Assembly (NCBI GenBank): GCA_007123395.1
Contig: SKLD01000454.1
Coordinates: forward strand, 1 to 13,048
Source of the DNA: Opitutales bacterium
GTDB taxonomy: Bacteria > Verrucomicrobiota > Verrucomicrobiia > Opitutales > Oceanipulchritudinaceae
DNA length: 13,048 bases
Direction of reading: 5' to 3'
The notes below the pieces were generated by a model, which worked only from the letters and a program-made list of their open reading frames with translations, was not told where the DNA came from and searched no databases. The position numbers were made by a program, and so were the translations under genes. Positions 6,499-13,048 of this stretch are shown here, piece after piece. Numbering within the stretch: position 1 is the first letter of the stretch; each line of letters begins with the position of its first letter.

Positions 6499-6972
6499 AT
6501 GGACACAAAACGGATTGCACTGGGTGCGGACCACGCCGGTTACGCCTACAAAGAACGCCTCAAGAAACACCTCGGGACACTGGGGCACACCGTCCTTGAT
6601 TTTGGCACGGACTCTCCCGAGTCTTGCGACTATCCCGACTTTGTCTATCCGGCGGCTAGGGCCGTGGCGCGGGGCGAGGCTGATCTCGGTGTTGTCTTCG
6701 GCGGCAGCGGCAACGGCGAGAGTATTGTCGCAAACAAGGTGCCGGGTATCCGCTGCGGCCTTTGCTGGAACCGCGAAAGCGCGCGCATGACCAAGCTCCA
6801 CAACAACGCAAATGTCATCTCCATCGGAGCGCGGATGGTCCCCGAGGAAGAGCTTTGTCCCATCGTCGACACATGGTTGACGACCGAGTTCGAGGGGGGG
6901 CGGCACGAGGCGCGAGTCGCCAAGATCCACGGGGGCGAGGGTAGCGGCAAGGCATCAGACGAGCCAAAGTGA
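6499..6972 (+). CDS. rpiB: RpiB/LacAB-family sugar-phosphate isomerase
   Basis: The product probably interconverts ribose 5-phosphate and ribulose 5-phosphate in the pentose phosphate pathway, in the cytosol. Family motifs in order are GADHAGY (9-15), DFGT (34-37), CDYPDF (43-48), GGSGNGESIVANKVPGIRC (68-86), LHNNANVISIGARM (100-113) and GGRHEARVAKI (133-143). The active-site loop is of the type with Glu as base (Glu74 in GNGES), as in the mycobacterial enzyme, and not the Cys form of E. coli RpiB. At 157 residues it is of family size, with a polar tail (144-157). ATG 6499 (MDTKRIALGADHAG) fits homologues; ATG 6484 would add five residues and is also possible. No good Shine-Dalgarno sequence precedes either. 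It is convergent with the next gene, 42 nt apart. Related isomerases of other sugars cannot be excluded. Confidence 0.9.
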   Translation: MDTKRIALGADHAGYAYKERLKKHLGTLGHTVLDFGTDSPESCDYPDFVYPAARAVARGEADLGVVFGGSGNGESIVANKVPGIRCGLCWNRESARMTKLHNNANVISIGARMVPEEELCPIVDTWLTTEFEGGRHEARVAKIHGGEGSGKASDEPK

Positions 6973-7014
6973 CGGGGGTGCTTGCTTTCGTTCTCCGTGT
7001 GGAGACTCTCTGGC

Positions 7015-7857
7015 TCAGCCCTTGGGGAGGGTGTCGGCGAAGGCGGCTTGGAGGCGCCGGGTGACCCGCCCGGGACTGCCGTCGGCGACGGGTTGGTCGT
7101 CGAGGCGGATGACGGGGGCGACTTCGCTTGCCGTGCTGGAAATGAAGATTTCCTCGGCGTGGCGCAGGTCGTCGACGCGGAAGGGCTCTTCGACAACGGA
7201 TATGCCGAGCCCGCCGCAGAGCCGAAGGATATGCGCCCGCGTGATTCCGGCGAGGATGAGATTGTCCGCGGGGTGGGTGCGGACGATCCCATCGGTGACA
7301 ATAAAGGCGTTGGAGAACGCGCCTTCGGTGACGATGCCTTCACGGTGCTGCAGGGCCTCACCGCAACGGTTTTCGTTCGCCTTCTGGCGGGCGAGCATGT
7401 TGGGCAGAAGGTTGATGCTTTTTATATCGCAGCGCAGCCAGCGGATGTCGGGGACGAGGCATGCGCCCAAGCCGTTAATTGTTTCCGCGCGCGGGCGCGG
7501 CATGGCGCGGGCGTAGGCGGTGATTTGCGGGGTGACGTCTTCGGGCGGAAAAACCTGGAGCCGCGGGCAGACGCCGCGCGTGACTTGGATGTAGAGAATG
7601 CCGTCCGTCAATGCTTCGCGGGCGATGAGTTCGTCGGCGCGGGCGGAAAGTGTGGCGTCACCCCAGGGCAGCGCCATGCCGATCTCGCGTGCGCTGCGCC
7701 GGAGCCGTTCGAGGTGGGGTTGCATGAGGAAGGGCATGCCGCCGTAGACGCGGATCACCTCGTAGATGCCGTCGCCGAACTGGTAGCCGCGGTCGTCGAT
7801 GTCAACATGCGCCTGCCTGCGGGGCATAATTCCATCGTTGCGTAGAATCCATTGCAT
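7015..7857 (-). CDS. Class IV aminotransferase, D-amino-acid transaminase-like
   Basis: This 280-residue PLP enzyme belongs to fold type IV. It aligns with Bacillus D-amino-acid aminotransferase with a constant one-residue offset through the catalytic core: DRGYQFGDGIYEV (22-34, including Tyr32), catalytic Lys146 in RWLRCDIKSINLLPN (139-153), the PLP-ring Glu178 in VTEG, and STASEVAPVI (241-250). D-alanine/D-glutamate formation for peptidoglycan would be the expected role. The substrate-carboxylate trap is altered: Bacillus has R98-x-H100, here Arg99 and Gln101 (RGVCPRLQVFP), so substrate range may differ. The start at 7857 (MQWILRNDGIMP) fits the family; no Shine-Dalgarno sequence is seen. 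The next gene rightward is divergent, with 119 nt between. A branched-chain or lyase relative is less likely given the WLRCDIKS signature. Confidence 0.9.
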   Translation of the reverse strand: MQWILRNDGIMPRRQAHVDIDDRGYQFGDGIYEVIRVYGGMPFLMQPHLERLRRSAREIGMALPWGDATLSARADELIAREALTDGILYIQVTRGVCPRLQVFPPEDVTPQITAYARAMPRPRAETINGLGACLVPDIRWLRCDIKSINLLPNMLARQKANENRCGEALQHREGIVTEGAFSNAFIVTDGIVRTHPADNLILAGITRAHILRLCGGLGISVVEEPFRVDDLRHAEEIFISSTASEVAPVIRLDDQPVADGSPGRVTRRLQAAFADTLPKG

Positions 7858-7954
7858 AGCTGAAAAGCCGTGATGAGAGGTGCGCGCGCCAGACCGGGCA
7901 ACTGTAAAGCGGGTTTTCCGTGCATTTCCGTTGCGTCGAACTTTTATTTGGACA

Positions 7955-7969
7955 TGCTCCGGCGGAGCA
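7955..7969 (+). promoter_or_regulatory. Hairpin covering the DUF432 gene's ribosome binding site
   Basis: TGCTCC (7955-7960) and GGAGCA (7964-7969) are perfect complements around GGC. The GGAG inside the right arm (7964-7967) sits 9 nt before the ATG at 7977 and is the only Shine-Dalgarno candidate, so the stem could mask it. A 3-nt loop is tight; opening one pair gives a 5-bp stem with a 5-nt loop. Confidence 0.45.
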
Positions 7970-7976
7970 GTACAGC

Positions 7977-8783
7977 ATGAGTAGACCGATTTCTGATGAT
8001 TTGTGGGCGCCGCGGCCTCTGCCGGAGGGCGGCGCGTTTCATTGCCGGTTCGGGCCGCTGGAGTTTTGGCTGCGGCGCGTGGACACGGATTTGATTCTCC
8101 ACCTGCGCCGCGATGCCGCGCAGGAGATTATCTGCCTCGTGGACGACGCACTTCCGCCGACCGACGTGAAGGCCGGCGAGCGCTTCACCTATGAGGGGCC
8201 GTTGGAGCAAGTGCGGGCCATTCCCATGTTGCCCGACCGTTCCATTGTCGTGCGCCCGGAAAACGCGCTCAAGGTGCTCAACGGGCAGAAGACGCAATTT
8301 TTTGTCAGCATTCCGCTCATGATCCGGGTGGAGCTTGTCGGGAAGAACGAGAGCGACGCCATGCCCGTCACCGATCTGATCACCGCCGTGATGTCAAATA
8401 CGTGGTTCGGCGATACGATGGGCGGCGAGCTGTGCTATGCGCTCAAAACCACCGCGAAGCACCGTCTTGACACGGTGACGCGGCGGAAGTGGCGTGCGAT
8501 TTGCCCGGTTACGGTCGTCAACCAGAGTGAGAAGAGCCTTGATTTGCAGCGTATCTGTGTGCAATCCAAGCACCTCGGCTGTTACAGCGGCGAGACTCTC
8601 CTTTGGGCCAATGCCGTCGAGGTCACCCATCGCGCGGAGAAGGAGGAACTGCAGGTGCAGTTCGCGCAGGAGGCGCCGGTTTTCGAGAAGATCAGCCGCC
8701 AACTGTCTGAGCCGCGGGAACCCGTGAAGAAAAGCTTCCTGCGCCGCGGGCTGAGCGGTTTCCGTATGTTCGCGCACATCTAA
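7977..8783 (+). CDS. DUF432 family protein
   Basis: The 268-residue product has no signal peptide or membrane segment and is probably cytosolic. I recognise the DUF432 style from LPEGGAFHCRFGPLEFWLRRVDTDLILHL spread over 17-45, the VRAIPMLPDRSIVVRPEN block (82-99), IPLMIRVELV (116-125) and the later TRRKWRAICPVTVVNQSEKSLDL stretch, i.e. a mostly beta protein. Its biochemistry is unknown. The MscS channel gene starts 15 nt after its stop, and DUF432 genes beside MscS genes are, to my knowledge, seen in other prokaryotes, so it may be a regulatory or accessory partner of the channel. I chose ATG 7977 because of GGAG 9 nt upstream; the GTG at 7920 would add 19 residues through that site. The last residues (SFLRRGLSGFRMF) are basic and hydrophobic and might touch the membrane. 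Confidence 0.75.
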   Translation: MSRPISDDLWAPRPLPEGGAFHCRFGPLEFWLRRVDTDLILHLRRDAAQEIICLVDDALPPTDVKAGERFTYEGPLEQVRAIPMLPDRSIVVRPENALKVLNGQKTQFFVSIPLMIRVELVGKNESDAMPVTDLITAVMSNTWFGDTMGGELCYALKTTAKHRLDTVTRRKWRAICPVTVVNQSEKSLDLQRICVQSKHLGCYSGETLLWANAVEVTHRAEKEELQVQFAQEAPVFEKISRQLSEPREPVKKSFLRRGLSGFRMFAHI

Positions 8784-8798
8784 GCATCCGTATTTTTT

Positions 8799-9749
8799 AT
8801 GATCAACACGCTGTATCCGATTTTTGCCAACGTCGACGCGGAGTGGGTCACGCCCGGCCGTGTCGAGACCGTCATTCGTGTGGCCTTTCTGCTCTTCATC
8901 GTCCTCCCTCTGGTGTGGGCGGCGGCGCGCACGGCGGGCCGGTTTATAGAGAAGCGCTACACCGCGCACCTGAGCCTCATGGTGCGCAAGGCGATCACCT
9001 ACGGCGGGTCCGTGCTGATCCTCATCATGGTGCTCTCCGACCTCGGGTTCAAACTCACCCCGCTCCTCGGCGCGGCGGGGATCATGGGGATCGCCATCGG
9101 GTTCGCCGCGCAGACGACACTCTCCAACTTCATCAGCGGACTCTTTCTCATCACCGAAAAACCGTTTGCCATCGGCGATGTGATCACCGTCGGCGATACA
9201 ACGGGCATGGTCCTCTCCATCGACCTCATGTCTGTGAAAGTTCGGCTCTTCGACAACCGCTTTGTCCGCATTCCGAGTTCGCAGCTCATCCAGCGCGAAT
9301 TTATCAACAACACCCGCTTTCCCATCCGCCGCCTCGATATCAACGTGTCCGTCGCCTACAAGGAGAATGTCGCCAAAGTGCGTGATGTGCTGAAAGACGT
9401 TGCCGACCGCAATCCCCACTGTCTCGACGAGCCCGCGCCCCTCATCATTTTCCTTAAATACGGAGACTCCGGGCTCGAGTTCCTCTTCGCCGTGTGGGCG
9501 CTGCGCACTGACTTTCTCGCCCTGCGCAACTCCATCATGCAGGAGGTAAAGGACGCGTTTGACAAAGAAAATATTGAGATTCCGTTTCCGCACAGAACGC
9601 TCTACACGGGTGCGGCCACAGAGCCGTTTCCCATCCGTCTGGTGTCCGGCGAAAAGGAGCCCGTGCCTGTGGGCGTAAGCACAGCCCCTGCGGCCGAGCA
9701 AGCGGATGCCGGTGGAAAAGAGGGCGCGCAAGAGGCGGCGCGGGGATAG
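8799..9749 (+). CDS. mscS: Small-conductance mechanosensitive channel, MscS family
   Basis: This 316-residue inner-membrane channel should open under membrane tension and release solutes on osmotic downshock. Three membrane helices are visible: about 23-46, 66-82 and the pore helix 87-118. The pore segment is Gly/Ala-rich (LLGAAGIMGIAIGFAAQTTL) and followed by NFISGLFLITEKPFAIGD (110-127), the MscS signature. The beta domain (128-175) includes GMVLSIDLMSVKVRLFDN and IPSSQLI, and the alpha/beta cytosolic vestibule runs to about 265 (NIEIPFPHRT). A 45-residue Ala/Glu/Pro-rich tail (272-316) is extra compared with E. coli MscS. It follows the DUF432 gene by 15 nt and lacks a Shine-Dalgarno sequence, so translation probably depends on the upstream gene. 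The next gene is convergent, 21 nt away. Confidence 0.95.
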   Translation: MINTLYPIFANVDAEWVTPGRVETVIRVAFLLFIVLPLVWAAARTAGRFIEKRYTAHLSLMVRKAITYGGSVLILIMVLSDLGFKLTPLLGAAGIMGIAIGFAAQTTLSNFISGLFLITEKPFAIGDVITVGDTTGMVLSIDLMSVKVRLFDNRFVRIPSSQLIQREFINNTRFPIRRLDINVSVAYKENVAKVRDVLKDVADRNPHCLDEPAPLIIFLKYGDSGLEFLFAVWALRTDFLALRNSIMQEVKDAFDKENIEIPFPHRTLYTGAATEPFPIRLVSGEKEPVPVGVSTAPAAEQADAGGKEGAQEAARG

Positions 9750-9770
9750 GGGAGCGGCGCGCCCCGGGGG

Positions 9771-10625
9771 TCAGAAAACGAACGGCAGCCGTGCCGTTCC
9801 GGGCAGGGGTTCGCCGTCTTGGATGCGCGGCTTGAACTGCCAGAGCGGGATGACGCGCATGACGCTCTCGACGAGGCGCCAGTCGTCGTATTCGAGAGGC
9901 TGCGCCTCGCTCACATAGCCTTGCGCGTCGACACGCACTTGCAAAGTCACCTTTCCACTCACCCGCATGTCGAGCGAGTCGCGTACTGTGGCGGGCTGGT
10001 GGCTGCGCATCACGCGGACGGGTCCGTCCTCAGGCATACCGCGGGCGACGTCGCGCAGGTAACGGTCGTAGGGACTGGAACGCGGAAAGCGGTCACTGCC
10101 CGAGCGGATTTCAATGCCGTTGGAGAGGAAGAACGCATCCATCGCGACGTCGCCGATGTCCTCGGGCAGTTCGATCACGAACTCTACCTCGCGGGCGGTG
10201 TTGCGTTCAAGGTCGCCCACCGGTCGACCGAAAATTTGGACGTCTTCCTCCCTGTCGCCTGCCACGACGACAAGCAGATAGACGTTGCGCACAGCCCGGT
10301 TGGCGACAAGGCGGGCAGTGTAATCCAAGCGGATTATGTCTGTGTCCTCTGCTTCCACATCCTCACGCAGGCGCCCGTCCTCGATACGGATGTAGCCGGG
10401 CACAAACGCCGCGGCAGGCGCCAGGATCGTCTGCGCTTCATCAAACATCCGGCGTTCAACGCTGCCTCCTTCGCCAAGGTATTCAAAGTGGGTGTCCGTC
10501 ACCGACCGCACGATGCGTATTTCCTCGCCGTCCACGATGAAGAGCTGGCGCTGGCCATGGCAGACAACGGATATCACAAGGAGGGCGCAGAGGCCGCATA
10601 TTTGTTTCAACGTGTTTCGGTTCAT
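9771..10625 (-). CDS. Secreted protein with TonB-C-like C-terminal domain
   Basis: This 284-residue protein begins with a signal peptide (MNRNTLKQICG, then LCALLVISVVCHG, cut probably near residue 24), so it is likely periplasmic or outer-membrane associated; Cys22 is not in a good lipobox. Residues 25-215 are an unrecognised, mostly beta region rich in acidic residues, with an N-terminal 'VDGEEIRIVRSVTDTHFEY' strand set. The C-terminus (222-284) resembles the TonB C-terminal domain: VSGKVTLQVRVDAQGYVSE, then PLWQFKPRIQDGEP and a final strand. Since there is no N-terminal membrane anchor or Pro-rich spanner, it is probably not a working TonB energy transducer; stand-alone TonB-C-like domains also occur in other envelope proteins. 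No Shine-Dalgarno sequence precedes the ATG at 10625. The divergent yifB gene starts 113 nt away. Confidence 0.8.
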   Translation of the reverse strand: MNRNTLKQICGLCALLVISVVCHGQRQLFIVDGEEIRIVRSVTDTHFEYLGEGGSVERRMFDEAQTILAPAAAFVPGYIRIEDGRLREDVEAEDTDIIRLDYTARLVANRAVRNVYLLVVVAGDREEDVQIFGRPVGDLERNTAREVEFVIELPEDIGDVAMDAFFLSNGIEIRSGSDRFPRSSPYDRYLRDVARGMPEDGPVRVMRSHQPATVRDSLDMRVSGKVTLQVRVDAQGYVSEAQPLEYDDWRLVESVMRVIPLWQFKPRIQDGEPLPGTARLPFVF

Positions 10626-10737
10626 TGAACGATTTAAAAGGGGTGTGTCGTAACGGGATGGCGGGCGGGGACAAGGGTAATCCGTTCGTGTTTATTCGCG
10701 CTGGACTTGGCTTCGGGGGCTTTTACGGTTTGCGCGT

Positions 10738-12267
10738 ATGTTGGCGATGGCTTCATCGGGTGCTTTGCAGGGGATTGACGCGGTCCCCGTTGAGGTTGAG
10801 GTAAACACGGGCGAGCCCGGTGAGGCGCATGCCGTGGTCGTCGGCCTCCCCACTGCGGCGGTGAAGGAGTCAAAAGACCGTGTCTACGCCGCCCTCGTCA
10901 ACTCAGGGTATAAGACGCCCTATGACCGCACGACGATCAATCTTGCCCCCGGGCATCTACGCAAGGAGGGTCCGCTCTACGACCTCCCGATTGCCCTGGC
11001 TCTTGTCAGCGCGAGTATGCAGGACGGTCTGCCGGGTCTCCCGGATTATCTTGTCGCGGGCGAGTTGAGCCTCGGAGGAGAGACGCGGCCGGTCCGGGGT
11101 GGGCTCGCACTTTCCCGCCTCGCGCGCGACCAAGGCAAGCGGGGCATCATTGTGCCGCCGCAGACAGCCGAGGAGGCCGCGCTGGTGGAGGAGGTCGATG
11201 TATTCCGCGTCGCCTCGCTCGACGAGGCCGTGCGCTTCCTCAAGGGCGAACATTGGCTCGAGCCTCTCCGTAACGGCCTGCCGGACGCGCTTCTCGAAGA
11301 GGTGGCCGACACGGCGGCGGATTTCGCTGAAGTCAAGGGACAACACGCTGTGCGGCGGGCGGTCGAGGTGGCTGTCGCAGGGGGACACAACCTGCTCCTG
11401 ATCGGGCCTCCGGGGTCGGGCAAGAGTATGATCGCAAAACGGATCCCCTCCATCATGCCGCGCCTGCGCCCCGACGAATACCTCGAAATCCTCAGTGTCT
11501 ATTCGGCGAGCGGGCAGACTGTGCAAAACGGTTCGCTCGCGCTCGGACGGCCCTTCCGCAGTCCGCACCACACGATTTCCGATGTTGGCCTTATCGGCGG
11601 CGGTGCCGTGCCCGGGCCAGGCGAAATCTCGCTCGCGCACAACGGTGTCCTTTTTCTCGACGAACTGCCCGAGTTCCGGCGGAGCACACTGGAGGTGTTG
11701 CGGCAGCCGATGGAAGACGGAGATGTCACGATTTCGCGGAGCGCCGGGCGCGTCACCCTCCCGGCGCGCTTCATGCTCGTTGCTGCCATGAATCCCAGCC
11801 CCGACGGCTACGGCCGCGGCGAGAGCCTGTCGTCCGGCAGCCAAATCCGGCGCTACCGGGCGCGGGTGAGCGGACCACTGCTCGATCGCATCGATCTCCA
11901 CGTCGAGGCCCCCGCGCTCTCCGTTGCGGAGTTGCGCGGCAAGCGTCTCGGCGAAGCGTCCGCACCCATTCGCGAGCGGGTGCAGACGGCCCGCGATATC
12001 CAGTCGGAACGTTTCGCGGGCACTGCTCTGAAGACCAACGCTCACATGGGCCCGCGTGAGATTCGGTGCCATTGCGCGATCTCGCGCCAGCAGGGCGACC
12101 TCTTGGAGAGCGCCATGGAGCGACTCCGCCTAAGTGCCCGCGCCTACGATCGTATCCTCAAGGTCGCCCGCACCATCGCCGATCTCGACACTGCCGCCGA
12201 AATTGAGACCTCCCACCTCCTCGAAGCAATTCAATACCGCAGCCTCGACCGCGATGTCGCCGGCTAA
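10738..12267 (+). CDS. YifB/ComM family AAA+ protein (Mg-chelatase-like)
   Basis: This 509-residue cytosolic AAA+ ATPase belongs to the YifB/ComM family; ComM is a DNA helicase promoting branch migration during natural transformation. Residues 1-170 form the Lon-like/ChlI domain (MLAMASSGALQGIDAVPVEV start, VVGLPTAAVKESKDRV at 34-49, LPIALALVSAS at 83-93). The AAA+ core has Walker A GPPGSGKS (223-230), FRSPHHTISDVGLIGGG (273-289), Walker B VLFLDEL (304-310) and SGPLLDRIDLHVE (378-390). The C-terminal helical lid (about 435-505) has SARAYDRILKVARTIADLD. The loop that usually reads NPCPCG...C.C is NPSPDGYGRGESLSSGS (352-368) and has no cysteine. The start matches family N-termini; no Shine-Dalgarno sequence is visible. 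With the pilT genes it hints at natural competence, but that is only an inference. Confidence 0.92.
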   Translation: MLAMASSGALQGIDAVPVEVEVNTGEPGEAHAVVVGLPTAAVKESKDRVYAALVNSGYKTPYDRTTINLAPGHLRKEGPLYDLPIALALVSASMQDGLPGLPDYLVAGELSLGGETRPVRGGLALSRLARDQGKRGIIVPPQTAEEAALVEEVDVFRVASLDEAVRFLKGEHWLEPLRNGLPDALLEEVADTAADFAEVKGQHAVRRAVEVAVAGGHNLLLIGPPGSGKSMIAKRIPSIMPRLRPDEYLEILSVYSASGQTVQNGSLALGRPFRSPHHTISDVGLIGGGAVPGPGEISLAHNGVLFLDELPEFRRSTLEVLRQPMEDGDVTISRSAGRVTLPARFMLVAAMNPSPDGYGRGESLSSGSQIRRYRARVSGPLLDRIDLHVEAPALSVAELRGKRLGEASAPIRERVQTARDIQSERFAGTALKTNAHMGPREIRCHCAISRQQGDLLESAMERLRLSARAYDRILKVARTIADLDTAAEIETSHLLEAIQYRSLDRDVAG

Positions 12268-12317
12268 GCACTTGGTTATTGACCACCCAACAAAATCGCC
12301 CCTTTCTTCTTTCTTAA

Positions 12318-12332
12318 ATTTCTTGAAGAAAT
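12318..12332. repeat. Short palindrome between yifB and the transposase gene
   Basis: ATTTCTTGAAGAAAT is a perfect palindrome around a central G, just after a pyrimidine-rich run (about 12298-12315). It could be an operator or a transposase-related recognition hairpin; a REP-like GC-rich palindrome is not seen. As a terminator it would be weak. Confidence 0.4.
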
Positions 12333-12373
12333 ATCTTGTGTTCTGTCTCCGGATGCTCCAAGGTTTTTCCAAG

Positions 12374-13048
12374 ATGGGAGAAATCAGAATAAAACGAGAG
12401 GACGGGCCGGCGGTGCATCATGTGACATCGCGGGTGATTCAGAAGCGGCGCTTGCTGCTGGAGGGTCAGCGGGAGGTGTGGGTGGCAGCACTGCACCGCG
12501 CGGCGGAGTTCAGCGGGGTGGAGGTGATCACCTACTGTGTGCTGGAGACGCACTTCCACATTCTTGTGCGCATTGATCCGGCGGCGCGGATGTGTGACGA
12601 CGCCACGCTGGTGCAACGTTACCGCGCGCTCTACGGGGCTTCGCGTGCGCAGTGGAGCGGGCTCAACGCGGAGGAGCTGGCGCACGCGCTCGCCAACGAC
12701 CCGCCGGAGGTGGCGGAGGCGCTGCGTGAGCGGCTGCGCCGGCGCATGGGGGACATCTCGGAGTTCATGCGCACGTTGCGGCAACGCTACACGCGTTGGT
12801 TCAATCTCGCGCACGGGACGGCGGGGACTTTGTGGGCGGAGCGCTTCGGCAGCGTGCTTGTGCAGGACACGCCGTGGCTGGTGGGGCTGATCGCGGCCTA
12901 TATCGACTTGAACGCGGTGCGGGCGGGCTTGGCGGATCTGCCGGAGAACTACCGCTGGTGCGGCTACACGGAGGCGCTGGCGGGGAATGAAGAACTGTGC
13001 CGCGCGCTCTGTGCGTGCTTTCCGGCGGCGAAAGACCCGACGGAAGCC
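12374..13048 (+). CDS. REP-associated (RAYT-like) HUH transposase, partial
   Basis: The plus-strand frame runs open for 225 codons from ATG 12374 to the window edge without a stop, so the C-terminus is missing. It is a single-strand DNA transposase of the IS200/RAYT (Y1) group. The beta strand VITYCVLETHFHILVRI (51-67) carries the HUH pair His60 and His62. A helix with FMRTLRQRYTRWFN (131-144) carries the likely nucleophile Tyr139, and TLWAERFGSVLVQD (152-165) and AYIDLNAVRAGL (175-186) are family hallmarks. An insert of charged residues (about 95-125) separates the two halves, as in verrucomicrobial members. ATG 12353 is also in frame and would add seven residues; neither start is well supported, although AAGG precedes 12374. 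Codon use is as GC-rich as in the neighbours, so there is no sign of recent arrival. Confidence 0.85.
   Translation, partial: MGEIRIKREDGPAVHHVTSRVIQKRRLLLEGQREVWVAALHRAAEFSGVEVITYCVLETHFHILVRIDPAARMCDDATLVQRYRALYGASRAQWSGLNAEELAHALANDPPEVAEALRERLRRRMGDISEFMRTLRQRYTRWFNLAHGTAGTLWAERFGSVLVQDTPWLVGLIAAYIDLNAVRAGLADLPENYRWCGYTEALAGNEELCRALCACFPAAKDPTEA

Noticed and set aside
8394..9731. A 445-codon minus-strand open frame opposite DUF432 and mscS
   Set aside because: Shadow of two genes with clear family motifs; its sequence is charged and His/Arg-rich without domain-like order.
9749..9765. GGGG/CCCC hairpin between mscS and the convergent gene as a terminator
   Set aside because: Only four pairs outside a GGCGCGCC palindrome, and no T-run on either strand.
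10957..12072. A 371-codon minus-strand open frame inside yifB
   Set aside because: Antisense shadow of intact Walker A and B motifs in the opposite strand.

Overview
The window reads as ordinary chromosome from a high-GC bacterium of the PVC group, most likely Verrucomicrobiota (an Opitutae/Puniceicoccales-like lineage). This is inferred from protein style: a tandem PilT pair, a uracil-DNA glycosylase with a long Ala/Pro-rich N-terminal arm, a YifB/ComM protein lacking the usual cysteines, a RAYT-type transposase and a secreted 'DG..W' repeat protein. There is no rRNA or other taxonomic marker, so the assignment is tentative. Most starts have no visible Shine-Dalgarno sequence; clear ones precede only two small envelope genes.

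Layout. 1-825 (-): 5' part of a secreted repeat protein that runs off the left edge. 826-1165: non-coding, with hairpins and an AT-rich inverted repeat. 1166-3780 (-): two consecutive PilT-family retraction ATPase genes 8 nt apart, the upstream one with an unusual N-terminal extension. 3781-4124: AT-rich divergent promoter region, then what looks like the remains of a RelE/ParE-type toxin gene. 4125-5093 (+): family-4-like uracil-DNA glycosylase. 5261-5294: strong intrinsic terminator serving the lipoprotein gene at 5330-5767 (-). 5962-6135 (-): DUF1328/YtjA small membrane protein. 6499-6972 (+): RpiB-type sugar-phosphate isomerase, convergent with a D-amino-acid aminotransferase (7015-7857, -). 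7977-9749 (+): DUF432 protein followed closely by an MscS channel. 9771-10625 (-): secreted protein with a TonB-C-like end. 10738-12267 (+): YifB/ComM AAA+ protein. 12374-13048 (+): HUH transposase of the REP-associated type, cut by the right edge.

How the genes fit together. The window is not one pathway. Coherent units are the PilT pair (pilus retraction), the DUF432-MscS pair (probably a tension-gated channel with a cytosolic partner) and the lipoprotein/DUF1328 neighbours (envelope stress type). I see no CRISPR array, defence island, prophage or clear tRNA/rRNA gene. The most interesting features are departures from family norms: a Trp where the glycosylase should have a cluster cysteine, a Gln for the substrate-binding His in the D-aminotransferase, loss of the YifB cysteine motif, the decayed toxin-like reading frame in front of the glycosylase, and a hairpin over the likely ribosome binding site of the DUF432 gene.
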